Assembly (NCBI GenBank): GCA_041685835.1 | Contig: JAWLEX010000082.1 | Location: 1 to 14,056 of the forward strand | Direction of reading: 5' to 3' | Length of the DNA: 14,056 nucleotides | DNA from: JAIPEI01 sp041685835 | GTDB taxonomy: Bacteria; Desulfobacterota; DSM-4660; Desulfatiglandales; HGW-15 | In this document: piece by piece, positions 7,505 to 14,051 of the stretch | Numbering within the stretch: position 1 is the first letter of the stretch | How the letters are laid out: each line of letters opens with the position of its first letter | Made by a program: the position numbers and the translations under genes | Notes under the pieces: generated by a model | What the model was told of the DNA's origin: nothing | Seen by the model: the letters and a program-made list of their open reading frames with translations, nothing else | Database searches by the model: none

Positions 7505-8029
7505 TTACCGGCGTTTCCGGGAACTGAACGGGGGTCTTTTATGTGACCTTTTATATGATCTTTTATACAACTTGTTATGCGACCTGTTGTATGACCTGTT
7601 GTTATACGACTTGTTATACGGCCGGTGATGTCTTGGTCGCTCCACGACCCTATAGCCCTTGGGACAACGCTGGTAAGTGACCTGTCCGAAGGAAAAAAAG
7701 GTGTTTCCTCCGAAGGCCGTGATGCTGAAGCCGGAGGGCAGTGCGGGTATCACTATGCCGATCGGCGGCTGCACTACTACGTACCCGGAACGCCCTCTTT
7801 GGTAAAATGTGCCCCGATGATGGTAGACGGTCCTGGGACCCACGCGGTGCACGGTGTGACGCCGCGGCAGGGTTCGTACGGCGGCGGGTCTGCGTTGTTC
7901 CACCCGCCTGCCGTCGATGTGGCGGGGGCCTGCGCAGGCTACTCCCGAGAACAGGATAAGGGTCAGGGCAAACATGCCCGTTCCCATGAGGCCCATCCTT
8001 TTGATCGCAGAATGCCTGGTAATCTTCAT
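7505..8029 (-). CDS. Exported DUF6515-like protein with basic repeat tail
   Basis: This is a predicted periplasmic or secreted protein, 174 residues. The start is set at 8029 (MKITRHSAIKRMG) because GGAGGG lies just ahead; an in-frame start 57 bases upstream is less likely. A signal peptide spans 1-33, ending FSGVACA with an AxA-type cleavage site. The domain at about 85-140 has the pattern PPIGIVIPALPSGF, FGGNTFFSFGQVTYQ, GYRVVE, which resembles DUF6515 proteins (PP-G-V-LP-G ... GG-YY ... GY-VV). The final 40 residues are tetrapeptide-like repeats of Tyr/His, Asn/Lys, Lys/Arg and Ser/Leu, strongly basic. It is divergent from the sensor kinase gene, and direct repeats at 8141-8158 and 8204-8243 suggest control by that two-component system. 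Its biochemical role is unknown. Confidence 0.8.
   Translation of the reverse strand: MKITRHSAIKRMGLMGTGMFALTLILFSGVACAGPRHIDGRRVEQRRPAAVRTLPRRHTVHRVGPRTVYHHRGTFYQRGRSGYVVVQPPIGIVIPALPSGFSITAFGGNTFFSFGQVTYQRCPKGYRVVERPRHHRPYNKSYNNRSYNRSHNKLYKRSYKRSHKRPPFSSRKRR
7540..7623. repeat. 12-bp degenerate minisatellite inside the 7505-8029 gene
   Basis: Units such as TATGATCTTTTA, TACAACTTGTTA and TATGACCTGTTG repeat with a 12-bp period (one 15-bp unit) and encode the YNRS/HNKL/YKRS/YKRS/HKRP tail. Copy number of such tracts can change by slippage without shifting frame. Confidence 0.7.
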
Positions 8030-8140
8030 GTCGTCCCTCCTTTTTTCGGGCCGTGCCGCATGCAGGGCACGGCAACCGGTTGACACGGCACCGGGAGTCT
8101 ATTCTCCGGGCGCCTTTTGAGTTCCAGCATAGGATGCCAT

Positions 8141-8158
8141 TGTGAAGAAAATATGAAG
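8141..8158. promoter_or_regulatory. Direct-repeat site 1 for an OmpR-type regulator
   Basis: TGTGAAG and TATGAAG are separated by four bases, an 11-bp period. It lies about 110 bp ahead of the DUF6515-like gene, upstream of a possible minus-strand -10 near 8097-8103. The unit matches that of site 2. Confidence 0.45.
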
Positions 8159-8203
8159 GGATTCTGGGAATGCTGTGGAAAAAGGACCGGGGCCGGCCGG
8201 GCT

Positions 8204-8243
8204 TGTGAAGAACCTGTGAAGGAAGTGTGATAATGCAGCGAAG
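8204..8243. promoter_or_regulatory. Direct-repeat site 2, four units with 11-bp period
   Basis: TGTGAAG (8204-8210), TGTGAAG (8215-8221), TGTGATA (8226-8232) and AGCGAAG (8237-8243) all begin exactly 11 bp apart. OmpR/PhoB-family regulators bind tandem direct repeats of that period. A possible kinase-operon -10 (TATATT, 8275-8280) lies downstream with a poor -35, as is usual for activated promoters. The first unit is 63 bp (about six helical turns) from site 1. Confidence 0.55.
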
Positions 8244-8321
8244 ATCCTGAAAAAACTTGAAAAACTCCGTTAGATATATTACATTTCATGGGCTGGTTTC
8301 GGCATGGTAATCGAGGTGGGC

Positions 8322-9758
8322 ATGCGAACGAGACTTTCCTTCGAGATATTCGGGGCCTTTCTTCTGGCCTCACTTGTCCTGGTGATTCTGACCATCGGCG
8401 GGCTCAGGTATTTTTCCTATGTGGGTTTTCGCGACTACGTCCACAAGAAGGAACTCCAGAGATTGCCGTACATGGGCCTGTTGCTGGAGCAGGAACATGC
8501 AAAAGGGCAGGGCTGGGATCGCCTTCGCGGTGATCCGGACGCATGGCATGCCCTGGTGGATGCAGCGCGCGAGCTGGAAAGGGCGGACGATGGTGACGTG
8601 GAGGAGGATGATGCTCCTGATGACGGGGAACCGGCCGGTCAAAGGAAGAAACGGGAAAGGAACCGCCCGCAGCCGTGGCTTTTTCTCCTGGACGAGAACA
8701 GGCAACTCCTGGCCGGGCATCGCGGCGAGGAGGGCCCCGAGAACCTTATCAAACTGAATGTCGACGGCGAGACCGTTGGGTGGCTGGGACTCAGCATGCG
8801 GCCCTTGAAATGGTCTCCCCTGGAGGTGGCGTTCCTGGAGCAGCAATACAGGATGTTCTACTTTTTGGGCGGGGGCGTGTTTCTCCTGGCGGTGGTGCTC
8901 ACGGTCCTCCTCTCCAGGCGGTTCCTGGTCCCCATTCAAAAACTGATGGAAGGGACACAGGCCCTCGCATCCCGGCGTTTCGACGTCCGCATCCGGGTGC
9001 AGTCCCGAAACGAGCTGGGCCGCCTGGCCGATGACTTCAATCGAATGGCTGAAACCCTGGAGTCCTACGAGACCATGCGCCGGCAGTGGATATCCGATAT
9101 CTCACACGAGCTTCGCACCCCCCTGTCCATTTTGCAGGGGGAGCTTCTGGCCCTTCAGGACGGGGTCCGGCCGCTGACCCCCGAGGCCGTGGATTCCCTG
9201 CAGGGGGAGGTCGACCGCCTGGCCAAGCTCGTGGAGGCATTGCACCTCCTGTCCCTGGCCGATTCGGAAGGCCTGGCGATTCGGCGTGACCGGATCGAGC
9301 CTGCCCGAATCCTTCGCCGGCGTGTGGAGGCGTTTCGAGAGCCCATGAACCGGGCTGGAATCGCTGTTCGATTGGACGCCCAAGGGGCCGAGTCCGCGGC
9401 CGTGACAGGGGATGAGGAACAACTGGGGCGGGTGTTTTCCAATCTGCTTCAGAACACCCTGCAGTACACTGATGCCCCCGGAACCCTTGACATCCGTGCC
9501 TTGAGGCGCGGGGACAGCCTCGAGATCACTTTCGAAGACTCGGCGCCCGGTGTGCCCGATGAGGCCCTGGGCCGGCTGTTCGACAGGCTTTTTCGGGTTG
9601 AGAAGTCCCGCAGCCGCGCCCTGGGAGGCAGCGGGCTGGGACTCTCCATCGCCAGACGGATCGCAGAGGCCCATGGGGGCGGGATAAGCGCAAACCGTGC
9701 CGGGACCGGAGGGCTCAGAATGACCGTCACTCTGCCTCTTCGGACCGGGAATCACTGA
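8322..9758 (+). CDS. Two-component sensor histidine kinase, BaeS-like
   Basis: This is an inner-membrane kinase for the adjacent regulator, 478 residues. The start at 8322 (MRTRLSFEIFGAF) has GAGGTGG five bases ahead; an ATG six codons upstream has none. Helix 1 is at about 8-33 and helix 2 at about 179-199, with a periplasmic loop of about 145 residues holding an acidic then basic stretch (DDGDVEEDDAPDDGE, KKRERNR). HAMP follows at about 200-252. HisKA has DISHELRTPLS with His262. The ATPase domain has N-box NLLQNTLQYT, EDSAPGV (G1 changed from the usual DTGPG to DSAPG), LFDRLFRVEKSR and GGSGLGLSIARRI. The architecture and the partner's sequence match BaeS. The gene is first in an operon with its regulator (19-bp gap). 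Confidence 0.93.
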   Translation: MRTRLSFEIFGAFLLASLVLVILTIGGLRYFSYVGFRDYVHKKELQRLPYMGLLLEQEHAKGQGWDRLRGDPDAWHALVDAARELERADDGDVEEDDAPDDGEPAGQRKKRERNRPQPWLFLLDENRQLLAGHRGEEGPENLIKLNVDGETVGWLGLSMRPLKWSPLEVAFLEQQYRMFYFLGGGVFLLAVVLTVLLSRRFLVPIQKLMEGTQALASRRFDVRIRVQSRNELGRLADDFNRMAETLESYETMRRQWISDISHELRTPLSILQGELLALQDGVRPLTPEAVDSLQGEVDRLAKLVEALHLLSLADSEGLAIRRDRIEPARILRRRVEAFREPMNRAGIAVRLDAQGAESAAVTGDEEQLGRVFSNLLQNTLQYTDAPGTLDIRALRRGDSLEITFEDSAPGVPDEALGRLFDRLFRVEKSRSRALGGSGLGLSIARRIAEAHGGGISANRAGTGGLRMTVTLPLRTGNH

Positions 9759-9777
9759 GGGGCCGGAGGCTGGGGAC

Positions 9778-10467
9778 ATGGCCGAAGAGCATATCTGGAT
9801 AGTTGAGGACGAGCCGAAAATTGCGCATCTCTTGAGAGACTACCTGGCCCAGGCGGGGTACCGGGTGACCTGCATGGACCGGGGCGACCGGGCTATGGAG
9901 GAGTTTCGCAAGGGTGTCCCCGCCCTGATCATCCTGGATCTTATGCTGCCGGGTGCGGACGGACTGGAGGTCTGCCGGGAGATTCGAAAGACGAGCAACG
10001 TCCCCGTCATCATGGTAACGGCCCGGGTGGAGGACGTGGATCGCCTGATCGGGCTGGAGGTAGGGGCGGACGATTACGTGTGCAAGCCTTTCAACCCGAG
10101 GGAGGTGGTGGCGAGGGTCCGGGCTGTGCTTAGAAGGGCCCGCCCTCAGGAACCGCCGCGTCGAATCCATGCCGGCCCCTTTGCGCTGGACGAAGACACC
10201 CACCGCGTGACTGTTTCCGATAAAGACCTTGATCTCACTCCCAACGAGTTTGCCCTCCTCAAGACCCTCATTGCCCATCCCAACAGGGTTTTCCAGCGGC
10301 AGGAACTCCTGGACCGGGTACAGGGGTACACCTATGAAGGGTATGACCGCACCATTGACACACACGTCAAGAACCTGCGGAAGAAGATCGCCTCATACCT
10401 CGGAGACCGGGAGGTGATTCGAACGGTATACGGCGTGGGCTACACCTTCAGCCTCAGGCAGGAGTGA
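9778..10467 (+). CDS. OmpR-family response regulator, BaeR-like
   Basis: This is a 229-residue DNA-binding regulator phosphorylated by the upstream kinase. The receiver covers 1-120 with acidic pocket EDE (10-12), Asp54 (IILDLMLPG), Thr81 and Lys103. TARVEDVDRLIGLEVGADDY followed by VCKPFNPREVVARVRAVLRR is strongly BaeR-like. The winged-helix domain lies at about 130-226 with LTPNEFALLKTL, the recognition region YDRTIDTHVKNLRKKI and the wing VRTVYGVGYTF (I-R-T-V-Y-G-V-G-Y). GGAGG precedes the ATG. It likely binds the 11-bp-period repeats at 8141-8158 and 8204-8243, controlling its own operon and the divergent exported-protein gene. It ends 15 bp from the convergent TPR gene. Confidence 0.95.
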   Translation: MAEEHIWIVEDEPKIAHLLRDYLAQAGYRVTCMDRGDRAMEEFRKGVPALIILDLMLPGADGLEVCREIRKTSNVPVIMVTARVEDVDRLIGLEVGADDYVCKPFNPREVVARVRAVLRRARPQEPPRRIHAGPFALDEDTHRVTVSDKDLDLTPNEFALLKTLIAHPNRVFQRQELLDRVQGYTYEGYDRTIDTHVKNLRKKIASYLGDREVIRTVYGVGYTFSLRQE

Positions 10468-10482
10468 TAATGACCCCATTGT

Positions 10483-11658
10483 TTAAATGGCGGATTGGAT
10501 ACTGTTGATCTTGTCGTAGTAATCGGCCTGTTTCTCAGGGTCCTCCCGGACCAGCGACATAAAAATCTTCAGAAGTGCCGGAGTGCGCTCCCCGAGCTCG
10601 AAACTCAAGAGGGCGAAACGGCTCTTTGGGAAGGGATCGCTCGGTCCGGCGCAGGTGCTGCACTCGTTGAGGAGCCTGCCGTACATGTCCCGGGCCTCCT
10701 CTTTTCTGCCCATGGCCTCGTAAACCCCGGCCAGGGCCCGGGCCGTTTCAGGGTTGAAGCCCTCGGTGTCGAGGAACTCTTTGTAAAGGAGTTCGGCCTC
10801 GTCCGGGTGTCCGGCCTTGAGCAGGGTCTCACCTCGAAGGAGCAGCAAGGGCAGGCTCCCCTCAAGGGAGGCTGGGGCTGCGTCCAGCCGCTTTATTGCG
10901 GTATCGTACCGGCCCAGGGCCCACAGGACTTCGGAGAGGACATGGTAACCCTGCAGTTCATCAGGATGTGCTTTCAGAAAAGACTCGGCCAGGTCCCATG
11001 CCTCGGTATGCATTTCCAGGTTCAGATAAGCCGTGGCGAGTTCCGGGAGTATGCGGTCCCCTCCGGGGTTCTCCTCCAGGGCCTCCTGAAGGCGCTCGGC
11101 GGACCGCTCGAAACGGCCCTCGTTGAGCGCCACATAACCTTCCTTGAACGCCTCGCCATAGCTCAAAAAGGCCTTTCGGATCTGCACGGGCAGCGGACTC
11201 AAAAGGGCCGTAAAGATTTCGTCAATGTCAGGCGATATGTCGGTTTCACCGCCCTCCTCTTCGAAGAGGTCGGCGTCGGGATCCGGAGGGACGACTTCCA
11301 GCTTCCTGCGCTGCCGGGTCCGGTCGAGAAGGGCCTCGAGCTCCCGGACCAGTTCCGGGTCCTCTGTGAGCGCCAGGGCGAGCAGGAAGCACTCCTCTGC
11401 AGCCTCGTCATAGTCGGATTCCAGGATCTCCAGGCCTTCCTGCTTGTGCTGCAGGGCAAGGGCCTCGCGGGACCTGCGGGCCTTGTCAGCAAGGCGCCTT
11501 TCCTGTTCCATGTCCCGGGGAGATTTCTTGCGGCACTTGTCCAGGCCCTTGTCATACTCCATCTTGGCCAGCCCGTATTCTCCGGCCTCGAAAAGGTCGT
11601 CGCCCCTGGTTTCCAGATCTTTCGGGGTCTTTCCAGCAAAGAGCTTCAGAAGTCCCAT
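10483..11658 (-). CDS. Tetratricopeptide-repeat protein
   Basis: This is a 391-residue cytosolic protein with no signal peptide or membrane helix. GGAGG precedes the start (MGLLKLFAGKTPKDLETRGD). Helical repeats occur at about 15-50 (DDLFEAGEYGLAKMEYDKGL), 70-110 and, after an acidic linker (DPDADLFEEEGGETD, about 125-140), a second array at about 170-370 with typical TPR signatures such as YVALNEGRFERSAERLQEAL, YHVLSEVLWALGRYDTAI and AGVYEAMGRKEEARDMYGRL. TPRs bind protein partners; the partner here is unknown. A CSTC motif near residue 333 is a curiosity. A minus-strand TATAAA at 11684-11689 may be its -10. It is convergent with the regulator gene and divergent from mscS. A long open frame on the opposite strand is a GC-rich shadow. 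Confidence 0.85.
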   Translation of the reverse strand: MGLLKLFAGKTPKDLETRGDDLFEAGEYGLAKMEYDKGLDKCRKKSPRDMEQERRLADKARRSREALALQHKQEGLEILESDYDEAAEECFLLALALTEDPELVRELEALLDRTRQRRKLEVVPPDPDADLFEEEGGETDISPDIDEIFTALLSPLPVQIRKAFLSYGEAFKEGYVALNEGRFERSAERLQEALEENPGGDRILPELATAYLNLEMHTEAWDLAESFLKAHPDELQGYHVLSEVLWALGRYDTAIKRLDAAPASLEGSLPLLLLRGETLLKAGHPDEAELLYKEFLDTEGFNPETARALAGVYEAMGRKEEARDMYGRLLNECSTCAGPSDPFPKSRFALLSFELGERTPALLKIFMSLVREDPEKQADYYDKINSIQSAI

Positions 11659-11778
11659 GCAGTCCTCCGAAGAAGCATTTCATTTTATAATTCGAGAATA
11701 TCCCCATACCACAGCCTCTCGGGGTTCGCCAGCACGTTCGATCGATGGCCCTCTCCGGTTGCGGACTTTCCTGAAGAT

Positions 11779-11807
11779 TTGCCACCCGGTATCGATTGCT
11801 GTATGAT
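11779..11807 (+). promoter_or_regulatory. Sigma-70 promoter of the mscS gene
   Basis: TTGCCA (11779-11784), a 17-base spacer and TATGAT (11802-11807) each match consensus at 5 of 6 positions. The expected start is near 11814, giving a leader of about 80 bases before the ATG at 11895. Confidence 0.6.
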
Positions 11808-11894
11808 CCGAAATGCCCGCCGGGTATTCGGGCGCAGGGGTCATGAGCGGATTGACTGAAGGTAAACCTGCGCCTCTATCCTGAAGGAGAGATT

Positions 11895-13229
11895 ATGAAC
11901 GAGATCCTGACTCAGGAAACGATTCTGACATGGGTCACAGAGGGATGGCAGTGGCTGGTGGAACGCGTGTTCGCGCCGGCCATGCTGGTCCAGGTGGTGG
12001 TGATCCTGGCTGCCCTGGCCGTGGGCTCATTGCTCGGCCGGCCTGTCAGGAGGTACCTCGAAGGCCGGATTGAAGGCCGGCTGAAGTCCGGGACCCGGCT
12101 GGACCGGCTCGTGCGCAGGGCCGTTCAACTCGTTCCGGTGGGCGCCGTGATCGTTCTGATCTGGATTGCCTCCCTTGTGATGCGCCAGGTGGGCGGAGAG
12201 GCCTTTTTCCTGGGCATCGTTCAGACCCTCCTGGTGGCCTGGCTGACCATAAGGCTCTTCTCGTCAGTGCTCCTGGACCGCTCCTGGTCCAGGTTTATCG
12301 CCATAACCGCCTGGGTCCTGGCCGCTCTCCACATCGTGGGCGCGCTGGGCCCGGCACTGGCCTTTCTGGACGGCCTCGGGTTCAGCATCGGCAAGGTACA
12401 CCTGACCGTGCTTTCCTTGTTCAAGGCCGCGATTGTGCTCCTGGCCCTGCTTCGCATAGGGAGCTGGCTCGGGGAAACGGCTGAACGGAAGCTGGGGACC
12501 GTCTCCGGCCTGACCCCGTCCACCACTGTACTCCTGAGTAAGATCATCAAGATCACGCTCTTCACCGTAATCTTCCTGGTTGCACTCAACAGCGTGGGCA
12601 TCGACTTCACGGCCCTTGCGGTCTTCAGCGGGGCCGTGGGTGTCGGCGTGGGCTTCGGCCTCCAGAAGGTGGTGGGAAACTTCGTCAGCGGTGTCATCCT
12701 GCTTCTCGACAAGTCCATCAAGCCCGGCGACGTGATCCAGATGGGGGACGTGTACGGCTGGATCAGCAACCTTCGGGGCCGCTATGTCTCCGTGGTGACG
12801 AGGGATGGAAAGGAGTTCCTGATTCCCAATGAGGACCTCATCACCCAACAGGTGATAAACTGGAGCTTCTCCAACCGGAAGATCCGGCTCAAAGTACCCA
12901 TCGGGATCTCCTACGAGGCGGATCCGCATCAGGCGATGGAACTCGTGGTGGGGGCGGCCAGGGGCATGGCCCGGGTCCTCGACGATCCGGCGCCCGTGTG
13001 CCGCCTGGTGGGGTTCGGAGACAACTCCGTTGATCTGGAGCTCAGGTTCTGGATCGAGGACCCTCAGAACGGGACCATGAACGTGCAGAGCAAGATACTG
13101 CTGGAGGTGTGGGACCGTTTCAAAGAGCACGGCATCGGGATCCCGTTTCCCCAGAGGGATGTGCACCTGGACGTCTCGGATGCGAATGAACTTGCAAGGG
13201 TGGTTGCCGCCCGGCCGGACAGGGCCTGA
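11895..13229 (+). CDS. Small-conductance mechanosensitive channel, MscS family
   Basis: This is an inner-membrane channel that opens under membrane tension to release solutes during osmotic downshift. It has 444 residues, with AAGGAGAG ahead of the ATG. Hydrophobic segments lie at about 29-48, 77-96, 104-124, 133-157, 168-190 and 212-232. The pore helix follows (LAVFSGAVGVGVGFGLQKVV, 241-260), a Gly/Ala-rich helix as in MscS TM3, then NFVSGVILLLDKSIKPGDVI. The beta domain holds GWISNLRGRYVSVVTRDGKE and LIPNEDLI. The cytoplasmic alpha/beta domain ends GIPFPQRDVHL. The extra N-terminal helices make it larger than E. coli MscS (286 residues). It is driven by its own promoter and divergent from the TPR gene. 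Confidence 0.95.
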   Translation: MNEILTQETILTWVTEGWQWLVERVFAPAMLVQVVVILAALAVGSLLGRPVRRYLEGRIEGRLKSGTRLDRLVRRAVQLVPVGAVIVLIWIASLVMRQVGGEAFFLGIVQTLLVAWLTIRLFSSVLLDRSWSRFIAITAWVLAALHIVGALGPALAFLDGLGFSIGKVHLTVLSLFKAAIVLLALLRIGSWLGETAERKLGTVSGLTPSTTVLLSKIIKITLFTVIFLVALNSVGIDFTALAVFSGAVGVGVGFGLQKVVGNFVSGVILLLDKSIKPGDVIQMGDVYGWISNLRGRYVSVVTRDGKEFLIPNEDLITQQVINWSFSNRKIRLKVPIGISYEADPHQAMELVVGAARGMARVLDDPAPVCRLVGFGDNSVDLELRFWIEDPQNGTMNVQSKILLEVWDRFKEHGIGIPFPQRDVHLDVSDANELARVVAARPDRA

Positions 13230-13259
13230 TACACCCCTGTGGATCACCTTTTCGATGTC

Positions 13260-13288
13260 TTGCAATGCGTCAAGAAAGTCTTTATACT
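13260..13288 (+). promoter_or_regulatory. Candidate sigma-70 promoter of the 13402 gene
   Basis: TTGCAA (13260-13265, 4/6), a 17-base spacer and TATACT (13283-13288, 5/6) lie in the gap after mscS. The inferred start is near 13295, about 107 bases before the ATG at 13402. It would also serve the small lipoprotein gene downstream. Confidence 0.45.
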
Positions 13289-13401
13289 CTGTTATCAATT
13301 CAATGCCCCGGCCGTATGTAGCCCGGGCCGTTCCGGCACAGAGGTCGATCCAAAAGAGCGCATGCCCCCGGTAAGCCGTCTGATGGAAGGAGGACGAGCC
13401 C

Positions 13402-13632
13402 ATGGCGGTGGAGACATTCAAAAAGGAATACAAGAAGGTCACGATCAAGACCACGGACGGTTCGACCCTGATGGGCAGGATAAACATCGGCATAAAGGAC
13501 CGGGTATCGGATCTCTTCACGCGGTCGGAGTCGCCTTTTGTGGTGCTTACCGATGTGGAGACGCGCGACGGTTCGGGCAAGGTCCTCATCCTGAACAAGA
13601 GTCATATCGTCTGGGTGGAACCGAACGAGTGA
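13402..13632 (+). CDS. Small conserved-looking protein, function unknown
   Basis: This is a 76-residue cytosolic protein. AAGGAGG lies 8 bases ahead of the ATG, a strong start. The sequence reads as a small beta barrel: KKVTIKTTDGSTLMGRINI, then KDRVSDLFTRSESPFVVLTD, then GKVLILNKSHIVWVEPNE. The pattern of a beta strand, an RVSDLF turn, FVVLTD and a final strand resembles a small DUF family seen in deltaproteobacteria (possibly DUF6812), and it is loosely Sm-like. I cannot assign a function. The 51-residue lipoprotein gene follows 35 bp later, so the two probably share a transcript. Confidence 0.75.
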   Translation: MAVETFKKEYKKVTIKTTDGSTLMGRINIGIKDRVSDLFTRSESPFVVLTDVETRDGSGKVLILNKSHIVWVEPNE

Positions 13633-13667
13633 ATCACATGCACCAGGCGTGAAGCAGGGTATGACGT

Positions 13668-13823
13668 ATGGGACGAATCGCGCTGATTGTCCTTTTGATC
13701 CTGCCGGCGGCCGGGTGCGGGGGTTTTCAACCTGAACCGGATGAGAGCCCCATGGGTCCTTACACATCCTGGGAGGCCTACAGGGCCTTCCTGAAGAGTG
13801 TCTACGGCGCGGACCTCGGTTGA
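13668..13823 (+). CDS. Small putative lipoprotein, 51 residues
   Basis: MGRIALIVLLILPAAGC is a short lipoprotein-type signal with Cys17 as the likely acylated residue. The -3 position is Ala rather than Leu, so the lipobox is imperfect. The mature part is only about 34 residues: GFQPEPDESPMGPYTSWEAY then RAFLKSVYGADLG. GCAGGG lies about 8 bases ahead of the ATG. It follows the 13402 gene by 35 bp, probably in one operon, and is followed by an independent promoter at 13843. It would be anchored to the inner or outer membrane. No family is recognised. A short ORF by itself is weak evidence; the signal sequence and spacing support it. Confidence 0.6.
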   Translation: MGRIALIVLLILPAAGCGGFQPEPDESPMGPYTSWEAYRAFLKSVYGADLG

Positions 13824-13842
13824 ACCATTTTCAAAAAATCAA

Positions 13843-13870
13843 TTGACATAAGGATTTGATTTGACATAAT
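13843..13870 (+). promoter_or_regulatory. Strong sigma-70 promoter of the attenuator leader
   Basis: TTGACA (13843-13848), a 16-base spacer and CATAAT (13865-13870) match consensus at 6/6 and 5/6. Transcription would start near 13877. It lies just after the lipoprotein gene and drives the leader at 13913-14051 and, on read-through, a gene beyond the right edge. Confidence 0.75.
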
Positions 13871-13912
13871 AGCTTGAACAATAACTATTCAGCCGGGGAT
13901 TCGTCACTAATC

Positions 13913-13978
13913 ATGATCTTCACTCACACTCAGGGCTTTTATTTTATCTATTTTACCGGGAGGACCCGGACGGCCTGA
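13913..13978 (+). CDS. Leader peptide rich in Phe and Tyr (attenuator)
   Basis: This is a 21-residue ORF: MIFTHTQ, then the aromatic run GFYFIYF, then TGRTRTA and TGA. Six of its residues are Phe or Tyr, five of them within six codons (9-14). It lies about 36 bases from the inferred transcript start. Its codons 5-8 form segment 1 of the RNA switch, and its stop codon lies in segment 2. Stalling at the aromatic codons when charged tRNA-Phe or tRNA-Tyr is scarce would cover segment 1 and free segment 2. The ribosome site is weak (GGGGA, about 13 bases ahead), a point against it. The AT-rich run could produce Phe/Tyr codons by chance, but its place inside the switch argues otherwise. Confidence 0.6.
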   Translation: MIFTHTQGFYFIYFTGRTRTA

Positions 13979-14046
13979 GTGTGTGCAAAAGCCCGACAAT
14001 AAAACCGGGAAAGCAGAAAGAGGCGGAGCACATGCTCCGCCTCTTT
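13925..14046 (+). promoter_or_regulatory. Transcription attenuator with alternative RNA pairings
   Basis: Segment 1, CACACTCAGG (13925-13934), pairs perfectly over 10 bp with segment 2, CCTGAGTGTG (13974-13983). Segment 2, extended as GAGTGTGTGC (13977-13986), can instead pair over 10 bp (two G-U) with segment 3, GCACATGCTC (14028-14037), which is the top of the terminator hairpin and would break it. A further pairing, GGGCTTTT (13933-13940) with AAAAGCCC (13987-13994), helps mask segment 2's flank. A hairpin CCGGG-AGGA-CCCGG lies at 13956-13969. Segment 1 lies inside the leader peptide. This is the textbook 1:2 plus terminator versus 2:3 antiterminator layout. The regulated gene lies beyond 14056. 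Confidence 0.65.
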
Positions 14047-14051
14047 TTTTT
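14017..14051 (+). terminator. Intrinsic terminator at the end of the leader
   Basis: AAAGAGGCGGAGC (14017-14029) and GCTCCGCCTCTTT (14034-14046) form a perfect 13-bp stem with loop ACAT, followed by a run of eight T (14044-14051). It is one of the strongest possible hairpins. It either ends a short RNA or is the terminator arm of the attenuator. Confidence 0.93.

Noticed and set aside
7163..7546. 127-codon plus-strand frame in the gene-poor region
   Set aside because: No ribosome site and Arg/Gly/Pro-rich composition; the minus strand reads better as decayed coding sequence.
10495..11859. 454-codon open frame on the plus strand opposite the TPR gene
   Set aside because: The minus-strand frame has clear TPR repeats and a strong ribosome site; the opposite frame is a GC-rich mirror with no domain pattern.
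12264..13598. 444-codon open frame on the minus strand opposite mscS and the 13402 gene
   Set aside because: It mirrors well-supported genes and has no ribosome site. The stretch opposite 13230-13400 (RGIELITEYKDFLDALQDIE) looks protein-like, but it has no own stop and the gap holds a promoter for the next gene.
13877..14051. 6S RNA
   Set aside because: The size is similar, but there is no long closing stem joining the ends nor a central bubble, and a leader ORF with attenuator pairings explains more of the sequence.
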